NCBI GenBank assembly: GCA_030407315.1
Contig: JALQPE010001850.1
Location: 1 to 64,000 of the forward strand
Length of the DNA: 64,000 bases
Reading direction: 5' to 3'
From: Asparagopsis taxiformis
Taxonomy: Eukaryota; Rhodophyta; Florideophyceae; Bonnemaisoniales; Bonnemaisoniaceae
Made by a program: the position numbers and the translations under genes. How positions within the stretch are numbered: the first letter of the stretch is position 1; every line of letters starts with the position of its first letter. Positions 10,701 to 19,947 of the stretch are shown here, one piece after another. Below the pieces are notes generated by a model. It ran no database searches. It was not told the origin of the DNA and worked only from the letters and a program-made list of their open reading frames with translations.

Positions 10701-10838
10701 ATGGGTGACGGCAGGGACACGAGCGTTGTTGAAATGTTGGGGAGAGGGGTTGAAACGGTAGCGACACGTTCGCTTATGCAGCGCGAGCGCATAGGCATCT
10801 ACGCAGTAGTAGAAGCACCCTTCATACTTGCATTCCAT
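7797..10838 (-). CDS. Plavaka/KDZ-like DDE transposase, intact
   Basis: A 1013-residue uninterrupted ORF. The N-terminus carries a zinc-finger-like Cys/His cluster (CKYEGCFYYC ... HKRTC) and a Pro/Ser-rich linker. The catalytic core shows features of Plavaka-type transposases (CACTA-related, also grouped with Kyakuja-Dileera-Zisupton): LQVYSDKSSTSLKSS with the first Asp, the LTIVGYLPYI strand, the EPLHNLHLGISKLI motif, and HIDAGPYEHSHLLFKQSYRK supplying the likely catalytic Glu. The enzyme would cut and paste an element whose ends I could not place. No frameshift or stop interrupts the frame, unlike the convergent partner gene. The Met at 10838 precedes the zinc cluster immediately and is a good start. 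Confidence 0.8.
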   Translation of the reverse strand: MECKYEGCFYYCVDAYALALHKRTCRYRFNPSPQHFNNARVPAVTHEPARNGDHDSPQPSSPDPESGRASSSDSPCDAPLPPTSTPSRADLLVQSLAASLTTLEYKAGAGRVSEVITILQDPAFSLEKFNSAVRTVEECRHVTASMVETHFRTEGYKSHIIPDKTGKYSAQLYLRDPVDMLRRQLALANDQNTLFHPSPQTAPDGTAIFSHPLHTEFAKTLHQVTRQRVQLSEDPQVVWAEETDPTPSSFAGLLQVYSDKSSTSLKSSAIVAYPIHVTLLNFSAPLRRHCIRTGLTIVGYLPYIVNPSSNALFGDEMPTTSSSASRARKIDILHKALEKVFSSLSTAFSSGFPCTDSTATARHCFPILANYCCDFPEAKELSCTRNSTTTTHPCHRCYIPATQLESSAPHQPRSLDDTRSARQESAQEHTTAPLEALSLLEQHSVLESTALLPTNSPLDPYNIFSFEPLHNLHLGISKLIKQCIVHRLSSPDLTTTTASHSGTPRTFKKVKKSILAGSNSILSAIERDYYITGLHVDFSKGEKGTNLNGLFTEDGIRGMLAAKDYHHVDMVFPFIAAFIDTCCDEVDTAPLTSICTQYSDLVAWVMKRGRIKHWTAAELESLQNSISYFKQSMLSTLGPFHTTGLKTFKFHLLDHLPGDLQRYGALEHIDAGPYEHSHLLFKQSYRKTSRRRSAAMEETIRHMEFSLATPTGHTPSNTLGNARMISPTDGAVLVRDGFTVALHDFASLLPDATLLVADIDGQPDPATLLPLHNSSFPSGTITLFQQLGDTAAQAFLTLARLRATAEGPPIHDMDISVTVVKSAYVMGGYVPDADDFDPHSAMLRPTNVSRHKQQRVFATSSFGPAKRSQYSFVVISGTADDYTTIWVGRVLALVRLQSPNLFQPVELAFVQYMTCFAPKTAVEKSLGCICLKWSTWDPDNGSVDSNDTASHSAGGPWFDLIPASTISGTVHIVRSNFPVKPFTKEMHWSDHRFYLNRFYTNTDYQFTDDNEEE

Positions 10839-11430
10839 GTCGAGCTTTGACGCAAAAGGGAGGATTGCGAGCTGAACAGGGGAGACTGTGCCGTCCAGAT
10901 GCGACCAATTTTATTTTTGTGGTGCTTTCGAGACTTGGAATGTAACGTGTTCGTTCGTAGTTTTGTGGGTAGTAGTTTTGTGCTCACTCCAGCTGACATC
11001 CCAACGGTGGAATTTAACCGAGAGTTCAATCATTTCCAACTGTTACATCACATTGCGTGCTGGCAACGTGTGCATGGAAGGACGAACGACTGCCCTGGGA
11101 GATGAATTTTCAATTAATTCATTAGTAATAATAAACTTTTTATTTCCGAACTTCGTGGAATCTGAATGTGCTTTACAGCGGATATGCCACGGATCATGTA
11201 AGGAAAGCAAATGGATTCTCATATATATGATTATATGTTTATATTCGTTGTTCTTGATCCGGATCTCATTGTTCGGGGAATCAGAGACCATGGCTTGGGC
11301 CATACTCAATCTCACTGCCGGCGATGATTTCGAGTATGCACAGCAAGACTTAAGCGGACGCTGAAAGCTGTCCGGTCGACGCCGCAGGCTCCACTCCGCC
11401 CTCATCACCGACTGAGATTCTTTGACCGCC
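10839..11430. other. Non-coding stretch upstream of the transposase
   Basis: No convincing gene. This should hold the promoter of the minus-strand transposase. It contains an AT-rich patch near 11105-11150 and 11215-11250. Short ORFs here lack coding character. Confidence 0.5.
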
Positions 11431-11446
11431 TTTGCTTTGTTTAGTG

Positions 11447-12560
11447 TAGAGGATGGACGAAGGTACGTGCGCGAATCTTGAGGGTATGCATTGAGGGAAG
11501 CGTGGGTTTTGAGTCTGACTATTTCCGTTGATGCGATATTTTTCATTGGAAGCCTGTTGACTCATGGTGTGTATTGAGCGGAGGATGGAAGAGAGGTACG
11601 TGAAGTTTTGAAAGTATACTGCGAGGGAAGGTTGGTTTTGAGTCTGACTGTTGTGGTTGATTCCGATGTTGTGTAGATGATACAGGAATGTTGATGACGG
11701 AAGGTAAGTTTCATTGAGTGCCAAGATGTGCTTTGCGAAGATATGGACTGCTGACTATGATTATTATTCATTGCAAGGTTTTTGGATCATGGTTTGTATT
11801 GTGTGTAGGATGGATGAGAGGTACATTTGCGAGTTCTCAGGGTATGTAGCGAGGGAAACGTTGGTTTTCAATCTGACTGTTGCGATTGATTCCGATGTTG
11901 CGTAGGTGATGGAGGAATAGTGATGACGGAAGGTAAGTCACATTGGGCGCCCAGTCCGGTTGTGCGAAGATGCGGAATGCTGACTACTTTTCTTGGCTAC
12001 ACGATTACATGACTTATGGTTTTTATTGTGTGCAGGATGGAACGGGTAAGGTAAGTGTGCGAGTTTTGAAAGTAAGCAGCGAGGGAAGGTTGGTTTTGAG
12101 TCTGACTATTTCCGTTGATGCGATATTTTTCATTGGAAGCCTATTGAGTCATGGTGTGTATTGTGTGGAGCGAAGGTAAGTGTGCGAGTTTTGAAAGTAA
12201 GCAGCGAGGGAAGGTTGGTTTTGAGTCTGACTGTTGTGGTTGATTCCGATATTGTGTAGGTGATGCAGGAATGGTGATGACGGAAGGTAAGTTTCATTGA
12301 GCGCCAGGATGTGTTTTGCGAAGATATGGACTGCTGACTTTGATTATTCATTGCAAGGTTTTTCAATCATGGTTTGTATTGTGTGTAGGATGGATGAGAG
12401 GTAAGTAATGGAGTTTCTAGGATATCTGTCGTGGTAAGCGTTGCTTTTGAATCTGACTGTTGGGGTTGATGTTTTGTATGTGATGCAGGAGTGGTGAAGC
12501 AGGAACGGCAGGACTCAAGGAGAGTGAAAAAGGGATCTAGGAAGATGGGGAATGAAGCTG
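11447..12560 (+). repeat. Tandem array of splice-site-bounded microexon-like units
   Basis: A complex tandem repeat. Recurrent blocks read GAGTCTGACTGTTG ... GATGTTGTGTAG, then a short segment, then GTAAGT. The short segments have fixed sizes: 27 nt at 11677-11703, 11906-11932 and 12260-12286 (all ending GATGACGGAAG before GTAAGT), 12 nt at 11584-11595, 11809-11820 and 12389-12400 (GATGGATGAGAG type), and 15 nt at 12036-12050. All are multiples of three. Each is preceded by TAG or CAG (one copy GAG), and mostly by a CTGAC branch-point-like motif 25-40 nt upstream. Either a multi-microexon gene on the plus strand, or transposon subterminal repeats that happen to contain these motifs. Confidence 0.6.
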
Positions 12561-12866
12561 TGAGGTGTTTCTGGTATGTGTATATTTTCGGGCATACGAT
12601 AGAAGTGAGAGTGGGTTTCAAGTGGTGTAAGATTTTGCTGACCATGTTCGTGTTTGATGTTTTGATGATTTAATGGGCTGGGGTTGGGGTGGTGTCGAGG
12701 AAAGCGGGGATGGTATTGGGAAGGAGCGGGTTTTTTGTAATCTAGGTCGTGAGGGTTCTTGAAGTATGTGCGAATGGTGGTGCATGGCGTTCGGATGGTA
12801 GGGAGAACGCGATAGTGAGGGAGATGGGTGATCGACGATATGCTGACAGGTATTTTGTATTCTGGC

Positions 12867-12940
12867 TGGATACGTATTTCCTATTCTAACCGGGTATTTA
12901 TTTCCTATTCTGACCAGATATGTATTTCCTATTCTAGAGA
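12867..12940 (+). repeat. ~25-bp tandem repeat, three copies
   Basis: Three successive units share GTATTTCCTATTCT or TTATTTCCTATTCT, separated by variable 9-11 bp. Non-coding on either strand as far as I can see. Confidence 0.75.
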
Positions 12941-13058
12941 GACGTATTGTATACCAGCAGTTTCGTAAATGAGAGAATAAAATACGGTCCGATATGGGCC
13001 CTGAATTTACCATCCGCTGTAATTTCTTCCCTCCCGGTTTTCGCTGATATATTGTATA

Positions 13059-13345
13059 CTGGATGCCGGGTCCTAGTATTCCGCCATATGTACTAGAGAA
13101 AGCGGATGTCGGGTCCTATTATTCCGCCAAACGAACTAGAGAAAGTGGATGTCGGGCCCTAGTATTCCGCCATATGTACTAGAGAAAGTGGATGCCGGGC
13201 CCTAGTATTCCGCCATATGTACTAGAGAAAGTGGACGTCCGCATCCAAAATTTTTTTATTTTTTTTGGACGCGGACGTTCATTTGTTCTAGTAAATCTCG
13301 GGGCCGACTAGGACCCGTACTAGAGAGACTGGACGTCCGCGTCCG
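13059..13345 (+). repeat. 43-bp minisatellite with degenerate tail
   Basis: About four copies of a 43-bp unit containing CCCTAGTATTCCGCC and TACTAGAGAAAG lie at 13059-13230. A degenerate, T-rich continuation with TGGACGTCCGC motifs follows to about 13345, where it abuts the broken gag of element E. The array appears to have replaced the rest of that element. Confidence 0.8.
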
Positions 13346-14508
13346 CTTCCGAAAACACAGACGCGTGATCACGCCAGTCGTACACTGGGAATCGTAGAAC
13401 CGTCGGGCGTCCCCTTCGAGGAAGAAGTGCAGCGCACGTACTGCCACTCCCTCGTACACTCCGAGTGTGCTGAACCCATCACGTATTCGGGCGAGGAATC
13501 CGAGCAACGTAATCGGATTCCGGCCGAGAACGGCTTTAACGTAGGGAAAAGTCCCTCCAGCTCACGTTTGAGCTTGTGCACGCTTTGCCTCTCGTTCACG
13601 TTGAGATGTTCACGTACATCGTTCAGTCGGTACATGCGGTACGACACCACGTTCGCAAATGCGTCGAGCATTGTCGTGTGCTCTGCCAACACGTGGCAAA
13701 CGGGTCCGAGGGCGTTCCCTGGTAAGCGTACCGCGTCGGCACGTTCGTTTTCGTGGACTCGCGTGTCCGTCGTGCCGAACGTACCCAGCCACAGCCACGG
13801 AATGTACGTCTCACGTGGCGGGGGAGCTCTCATATCGAATTGTGCAGCTCGTGCTGCATCCGCCGACCGCGCGTGGTCTGGCGTATCGTTAAAACGTAAT
13901 TGCCTTCGTGGCGTCTCGTCGGGGTTGGCGATGGCTCGTTGCACTGTCGCCCCCCTTCCAACCGTCGTTGGAGTCGTGGGTCCGGGTGTTGATAGGTATC
14001 CTCCCGGAACGGCCGGGGAGGATTGCGAGTTATAGGCGCGCGAGCCTTGTCCGTAACTCGGATCGCTTCCGCTCGGCGGAGCGGAACGTCCGGCGACGAT
14101 TTCGTTAAATACTACGACAAACGAGTCGAGTCTTCCCTCCACGGCGGAGAGGCGGTTTCGCAAGCTTTCGTTTTCCCGTTCGAGGGTCGCTGAGCGTTCA
14201 CGTAACGCAAGAGCCTCGCGCTCCGAGACCCCGAGTCTCTGCCTTACGGCTTCGTCGACGGCCGCGTCGCTCGCCCTTTCGATGTGACCTCGAAGGTCTT
14301 CGTACACTACACGTAGTGCCGTGGGATTCACGTTCCCTTGCTCGAGCTGACCGCGCGTTGCGGGGTCCATACTCAAGGACTCAAACGGGCTTACCGTACG
14401 TGGTAGCTGGCCGATCGCCTCGATATCCGGCGGGATAGATCGATCGGTCGCGAAGATCGCTTTTGCTGACAAGGCCACGTCGGCTTCGGCGTCCGCTGAC
14501 GTTGGCAA
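13346..14508 (-). pseudogene. Truncated gag of gypsy element E
   Basis: A 379-codon minus-strand frame (13369-14508) encodes a gag-like protein. It has a leucine-zipper-like helix at residues ~95-135, a Pro/Ser/Thr-rich middle, and then FANVVSYRMYRL. The last matches the VLSYRTYRL of the element A gag and ALSYRTYRL of element B at the same place. Near 13500 the homology shifts into a second frame (LGFLARIRDGFSTLG, then VRALHFFLEGDARRF), which parallels the A segment LAFLKNFKFACDETG. It ends at the minisatellite, so the C-terminal half of gag and all of pol are missing. It would package element RNA. Confidence 0.65.
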
Positions 14509-14630
14509 GGTTGCCTAGGCGACGCGCTGGGATTTGACACAGCGCAATTCATAGACCGTAGTCTGTAGCACGTAGCTTTCGTAACGTAAAAGAGCTCAAC
14601 CTCGTTGGTTGTCGTTATGCTCGTAGCAAC

Positions 14631-14648
14631 TTCTAGGTCGGAAGACCA
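14631..14648 (-). other. Primer-binding site of element E
   Basis: On the minus strand TGGTCTTCCGACCTAGAA begins one base after the LTR end. It starts with the TGG that pairs with tRNA CCA and differs from the PBS of elements A and B at only a few positions. Confidence 0.65.
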
Positions 14649-14649
14649 G

Positions 14650-15319
14650 TGTGGAACGACGTTAGTTCTAGAAGTAGCTGGTACGAGCCACGGACACGCT
14701 GTCCTTACGAAACGAAACAACGAACAGTGCCACCCGCTGGTGTTTGACTGTATGTTAGGGAGAAAGGTAGAAGGTAGAGATATGTTAGCGAGTAGACACG
14801 AGCGTCAAGACGCAACAATCCACGCGAGGATTACGTTAACGAACGAGGTGGTACGTCACCGGAGGCGCTCTCAACCAATCCCGTAGGCACTACACGCGAC
14901 CAGCCTCACGTGCGGCGATGGGTAGGGAGTACGCAGCTCGACGGAGACGAAGCCTCGTTAGGCGAAAACGTAAACGTAATACGTAGAAGTCAGTCGTAGA
15001 CTAGAGCCGTTGCTCGTTCGATTATTGTCCCCTTTCCCTCCCGGCACGATGCCAATTCCTATTTAGCCACGATGGCATCGCTTTACAGTGTAAACACTGC
15101 TCGTAACGTCCCCGAATGGGAAAGGACCTTGTGGGTCGCACGTAGGGACCCGTTGGTCCGTTGGCCGTTTCCAGTACGTTCGTTGCACACGTGTGCCGGT
15201 TGCGCGCGCGCATGCGCCAGCAATGTTCGTGCATTGCTGTCGCCGGTCGTGTCCGCCGAAATTCGAATTCCGCGGAAATCGTAAATGTTTGCAATTTCGG
15301 AATTGCCACATATACTACA
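14650..15319 (-). repeat. 5' LTR of gypsy element E
   Basis: Read on the minus strand it begins TGTAGTATATG and ends GTTCCACA (TG...CA) next to the PBS. It is inserted into an LTR-C copy: CGATT at 15320-15324 corresponds to AATCG at the same place in the plus-strand LTR-C copy (19451-19455). The matching 3' LTR is absent. Confidence 0.6.
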
Positions 15320-15324
15320 CGATT

Positions 15325-15842
15325 ATAGTGCTCACGCGAGGTGCGTATGAATGGAGCGAGTGACGTAATCCGTCGAGCTGTTGGCTAACCCTAAGCTCTT
15401 CGGAGAGAGGGTTAAACGTTAGGTATGCGAACAATGTTCCAATGGGTCGTAATTCCACTTGAGTTTACGTTACTCTCGAAACCGAGCCTACTGGCTATTC
15501 CAGTGGCGTATTTATACTAAGTCTACTGTAAGCTAGGGTTAGTGGTTAGGAATAAATATCCAGTTAGGTGACCAACCAGAGCCCAGGTATCGGCACTCGC
15601 CTACCTTCGAGGTCATTTCCAGTTAGGCTTACATTGTAATGTTCAGCTGATCAGCTTAAGTTAGAAATTTGCCCCTTGTGGGGTCTTGGCCAGGGCCGAT
15701 TGGCCCGAGTAGGGTATTTTCAGCCTTGCTCTTGTCCCAATTACAGGAAACACGCCCAGTTGGCTGGTGCCTTGTGATTAGCACATCCCGTAAGTGAGTA
15801 CCCAATAGGGAGGCGACACGGCTCAGCATGAGAGGACCACCA
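15325..15842 (-). repeat. LTR-C, interrupted minus-strand copy
   Basis: The reverse complement matches 17684-18074 plus 19324-19455 throughout, with many small differences. It begins TGGTGGTCCTCTC at 15842 and is cut at 15320 by element E. A third copy of the short direct repeat type is not visible. Confidence 0.75.
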
Positions 15843-15849
15843 GGCCGTA

Positions 15850-16254
15850 CGACAGTGTCGCGAGGACCGATTGTGTCACGACGTTGCATGCGGATTGCTC
15901 ACGATCGCCAACGTACGTGCGCGCGCACCGCGTATACCGACCTTCGAACTGCGTCCCACCGCGATACCGCGCGTTGCGTCGCACACCACTAGGCCAGGGA
16001 TTTACGAACCCTGCGTGGATCGCGTTGCGCTCGAGCTTACGTGGTGACCTCACCCTGAGATCACGACTTGCGCCGGCCCGCGAATCCCGTGTTGCGATCG
16101 ATCCCTGCGCGTTCCGCCGTTGTACCACCCGGCCGCCACCGCGACCGAGCGACGTGCGAAACGCAAGTTCAACAGCGCGATCCGGTTCACTTCGCCCTAA
16201 CCCGGCAAGCAATTCTAGAACTTCCTTAGCAACCGCCATTCCGGCTAGTCCTAC
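15850..16254 (+). repeat. LTR-B fragment
   Basis: Closely similar to 54034-54431, the 3' part of the element B LTR, and ends in the same way (TCCTACA). Its 5' part is missing, cut by LTR-C. It abuts the RNase H region of element D directly. Confidence 0.75.
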
Positions 16255-16256
16255 AA

Positions 16257-17673
16257 TATTCACAGATCAAAAGAACCTCACATTTATTTTCGATCACTAC
16301 TCTACGAAACCAGGCTTCACTAAGCATGTAGCCAATAAGGTTGAACGTTGGGCTTTGAAACTTTCTGCTTTTCGCTTCACTATTTCTCATGTTGCTGGAG
16401 ATGATAATGTTAATGTTTGGGCAGACCTCCTCTCCCGCTGGGGCAGTGAGCCCCTACATGAAGGTCAGTCCGTGCAATTCTCCGCATTATTTCGCGCACC
16501 TGTCGCCCCCGACTTAGATCCTGAAATTACCTGGCCCAGAGACGAGTAAATTTACAAGGCGCAGCGTGATGCATTAGACGAAGGGGAAGAACCAATGGGA
16601 TGTCTCAAAGATCGCTTGATACGTTCGGAATCTGGGACAATATGGATACCTTCCAAGTTCCTCCAAATGCAGATGCGCATATGCATTGCGGGTCATTGTG
16701 GTCGTGGAGGTCATCGCGGAGTCGCTGCAACTACATTTGCAATCAAGTCTTGCTGTGTATGGAATACAATTGAGGCGGACAACAAGGCGTTCTGCAATTC
16801 TTGCTTGCATTGCTTATCCACGATTGGCGGAGAGAAGGTATCAAGGCCAATGGGGCATGCATTACATGCTGATAAACCAAACGAGCTTATCCATTTCAAC
16901 TTCTTATACGTGGATGACAGTAACAATGGATATAGTTATGTGTTGATTATAATGGATGACGCTTCGATATACAGTGGGCTAGAGCCATGCAAGAGTGCTG
17001 ATACACTGACAGGGAGTCAAACATTACTGAAGTGGTTTACTACATTTGGTTTTGTCCTATCATGGAACTCAAATCGCGGTCTACATTTTAAAAATACGTT
17101 GATGAACGCACTCAACCGTGCATTACATGCTCATTACCATTTTATTACACCATATACTCCACAAGCCAATGGCACTGTCGAAACTACATGCAGGCAAGTG
17201 CTGAGAGCAAACAGAGCTCTGCTCTCTGAGTTCCCCTTGCAGTCAAAGGACTGTCCGTCTGTACTTCCACTTGTTCAAAGAATTATTAACCGTACACTTC
17301 GCAATGGGCTCGCTAACCTCGCCCTGATTACTATCATGACCCAGCTGCCAGCAGACAACCCATTGCGAACGATTCTCAAGCCGGGTACAGCAAAAACCAA
17401 GAACATATCTTTCGTCAAGGCACAGAAGCTGTGCCACGTGCAATCAATTCATAAATCTTAGGAGGAGTTTCACAAAGAGACAGCAGCTAGCAGAACTCGC
17501 AACAGGGACAGAGCGATCAAATCACATAATTGCAAAACCAATGTGCAGGATGTCAATTTTGATGTAGGTGATTTTGTATTGGTGGCTAAGATTGTATCGC
17601 AGCACGGAGATAAGTCGCGTTTCAATTGCACTGGGCCGCAGAGAATCACAAGATCATTATCAGATAACATCTG
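16257..17673 (+). pseudogene. Gypsy element D pol: RNase H end and integrase
   Basis: The frame begins FTDQKNLTFIF and runs to ADLLSRWG (end of RNase H). A TAA at 16547 interrupts it, and the same frame goes on from 16550 to 17461 with an integrase: an HHCC-like zinc region (GHCGRGGHRG ... CNSCLHC) and a catalytic core. Both catalytic Asp positions read Asn (HFNFLYV, SNRGLHF), while the Glu in NGTVE is kept. Another shift leads to the C-terminal GPQRITRSLSDN segment. The reverse transcriptase and everything upstream are lost, replaced by LTR-B. The element type resembles chromoviruses of oomycetes and algae. The remainder of the protein lies at 19615-19947. Confidence 0.75.
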
Positions 17674-18074
17674 TCTTACCGCCTGGTGGTCCTCTCAGAC
17701 TGAGTCGTGTCCCCTCCCTATTAGGTACCCACTTAAGTGACATGCCAAAGAGAAGGCACTAGTCAACTGGGTGTGTTTCCTGTAATCGAGACAAGCCCAA
17801 GGCTGTAAAAAGCCCCACTCGGGCCTTTCGGCCCCGACTAAGACACCACAAGGGTCAAATTCTAACTTGAAGCGGATCAGCTGTACATTACAATGTAAGC
17901 CTAACTGGCAATGACCTCGCGGGTAGGCGAGTGCCGTTAACTGGGCTCGGATTGGTCAACTAACTGGATATTTATTTCTACCACCAACCCTATCTTACAG
18001 TAGAATCAGTATAAATATGCCACTAGAATAGCCAGTAGGCTCGACTTCTAGAGTAACGTAAACTCAAGTGGAAT

Positions 18075-19318
18075 TGTAGTGCAATGCCCGAGCTGTCGAT
18101 TCGACTTAGGGTAGTGAGCCGATTCGGCTAAGCACCGCAAGGTGTTCGAGCCCTCCTGTCTCGGTAGTCAGGCTCAGGGTAGAGGTGGTAGAGCTAAGGC
18201 GGATCGCCTGCTTGACTGTGGGTTGTAAGGCCACACAGACGGTACGTCGAGAATCTTGGTTCAAGTGATACTGCTTTGCAGGTGAGAGATTGGCTTGTCA
18301 GGCCAACCCTAAAGGGGTAGAAGGGATAGCTCAAACACTGGATCAGTGGTGCACTGAAGTGGTAGTGTGTGACGGTGATACACCGGGTGTCAACGGACAC
18401 TTAGTGTGTGAGGGGAATGACCAACGGTCGAAAAGGAAATGAAGGGGAGCTGATACAGCGTGAATGGTTGTCTGCCAAGCAGATGAGGGTACCTGATAGG
18501 TGGAAAAGGGGTGAGTGGGCACGTGAACCACGAGAGGCACGTGCAGGTAAGAGACCCTGGACGGGCAGAGGATAATCTGATACAGCGAGATGGCGATGCC
18601 AGAGGCGCTGGTACAGCGGTAAGAGTAGGACCGTACTTGTGCCACGCACTATAGCCACAGGCGGAGTAGGCAAACAGTTACTGCGATCCGCAGGATGGGA
18701 GCGAAGCGACACGATCAGGTCCGGTGGTACACCAAGAGGCTGAAGACTCCTGATGGAGGGGAACGCGCGCCACAGGCTGCGCGTGGTAAGGGATAATGCT
18801 GATACAGCGGGTGGAGTGCCAAGGGAAAACGCTGGATCAGCGACGAACGGGTACCGGAAGGGTGCCAAGAACTATAGCCAAGGGAGAATCAGGCTGTGGA
18901 TGAGACAGCGAAACGCACCTTGGGAGCAAAATGACAACCGAACTTCCGGTAACTTTACAATCGAAGAACTGGGCGATCCGCCGTCGAATAAATACTATGT
19001 TACAGAACGGTGGTCAGCCCTAAGTGAACTTCTACGGTTGTCAGTGGATAGGCTAAATACTGGTACAGTAGGGCGGTCGGAAACCCCCTAAGTGGCCGGG
19101 GCGACCGGTGTGGTAAACCCACTGTTAGTGTAGTGTACAACAGTTAGTGCTGATGTAAAACTTCAGTGTACCACTGAGTCCAAGTGTACTGCGTTCAGTG
19201 ATTCACTGTGGACGGGTAAAGAATCCAAAATGTGGTGGGAATTAAAGTTTCAAAAATATATGCAAAATATTTGGTGTTTCACCGTACAAGGCGGTTCGCC
19301 ACGTGGCATTGCACCACA
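18075..19318 (+). mobile_element. Element F: 1244-bp TG...CA unit with target duplication
   Basis: Begins TGTAGTGCAATGCC and ends GGCATTGCACCACA, a 14-bp near-perfect terminal inverted repeat. It is flanked by GGAAT at 18070-18074 and 19319-19323. The other LTR-C copy shows the uninterrupted target. There is no coding region; it is probably a solo LTR or a short non-autonomous LTR element. It contains seven short palindromes of the form CTG-N3-CAG (see separate entry). Confidence 0.8.
18336..19069. promoter_or_regulatory. Cluster of CTG-N3-CAG palindromes in element F
   Basis: Palindromic sites: CACTGGATCAGTG 18336-18348, GCTGATACAGC 18449-18459, CTGATACAG 18577-18585, CGCTGGTACAGCG 18606-18618, GCTGATACAGC 18798-18808, CGCTGGATCAGCG 18830-18842, ACTGGTACAGT 19059-19069. 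The symmetric arms vary together, which suggests dimeric protein-binding sites; that role is inference. Confidence 0.5.
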
Positions 19319-19614
19319 GGAATTACGACCCATTGGAGCAGTGTTCGCATACCTATTGTTTACCCCTCTCAGGGACAACCTTAGGGTTAGCCAACAGCTC
19401 GACGGATCACATCATTCGCTCCATTCATACGCACCTCGCGTGAGCACTACAATCGCTCGACCCCATGCTGGTAGCAATACCTTCTCTCATACGAGATTAC
19501 CCGCTGGGTACCCTATAAGGTTCATCTGCTCTACCACTTCCTCTACTGAGGCTCGGGACACCTGTCGGGTTTTTTTGCCGCACCAGCCTATTTTCTACCT
19601 GCTACAACACTTAC

Positions 19615-19947
19615 GAGGTGTAAGATATGATATCAAAGAAGCTACACATAATTCATTGCAATCGACCAAAGTTCTATGCTGATTCATCAATGAAGGTTAC
19701 TCAAGAATTATTAGACTCTATTGACCACAATAGCCTGCACTATGAAACCGTCACTAAGATATTTGGATTAAGCTTCAACGAAGCCACTGGACGTCATGAG
19801 GTTTGCTGCAAGTGGCTTAGATTTGACCACGAGGAGCCGATATGGGAGCCAATGGACATCATGTGCGAGGATATTCCAGTGTTGCTGGACAGGTTTCTAG
19901 ACAGCTATTCAGACCAAGATCTAGTCAAAGCTTCTCGTAATGCTTAG
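19615..19947 (+). pseudogene. Chromodomain end of element D pol
   Basis: After the LTR-C insert the D polyprotein resumes with YDIKEATH, shifts frame once, and continues with RPKFYADSSMKVTQELLD, which matches the 'RLKFYADSSLEVTEELL' linker of gypsy pols. It ends in a chromodomain-like fold (YETVTKIFGLSFNEATGRH ... VCCKWLRFDHEEPIWEP). Chromodomains guide integration to marked chromatin. Confidence 0.7.

Larger units (their letters stand above)
17679..19609 (+). mobile_element. Solo LTR-C split by element F, inserted in D pol
   Basis: LTR-C sequence occupies 17679-18074 and 19324-19609 (about 680 bp in total). CTTAC at 17674-17678 and 19610-19614 is a candidate target duplication. Removing the insert brings the integrase C-terminus next to the chromodomain of D. 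The exact left end is uncertain by about 5 bp because the usual TG starts at 17684. Confidence 0.6.

Noticed and set aside
11350..12366. Similar Ser/Thr-rich ORFs on the minus strand that look like a repeat protein
   Set aside because: They follow from the DNA tandem repeat; composition is that of antisense translation and the splice-like signals are on the other strand.
15884..16549. Whole 221-aa ORF as one protein
   Set aside because: Its first 115 or so codons are translated LTR-B; only the part from about 16257 is gypsy RNase H.
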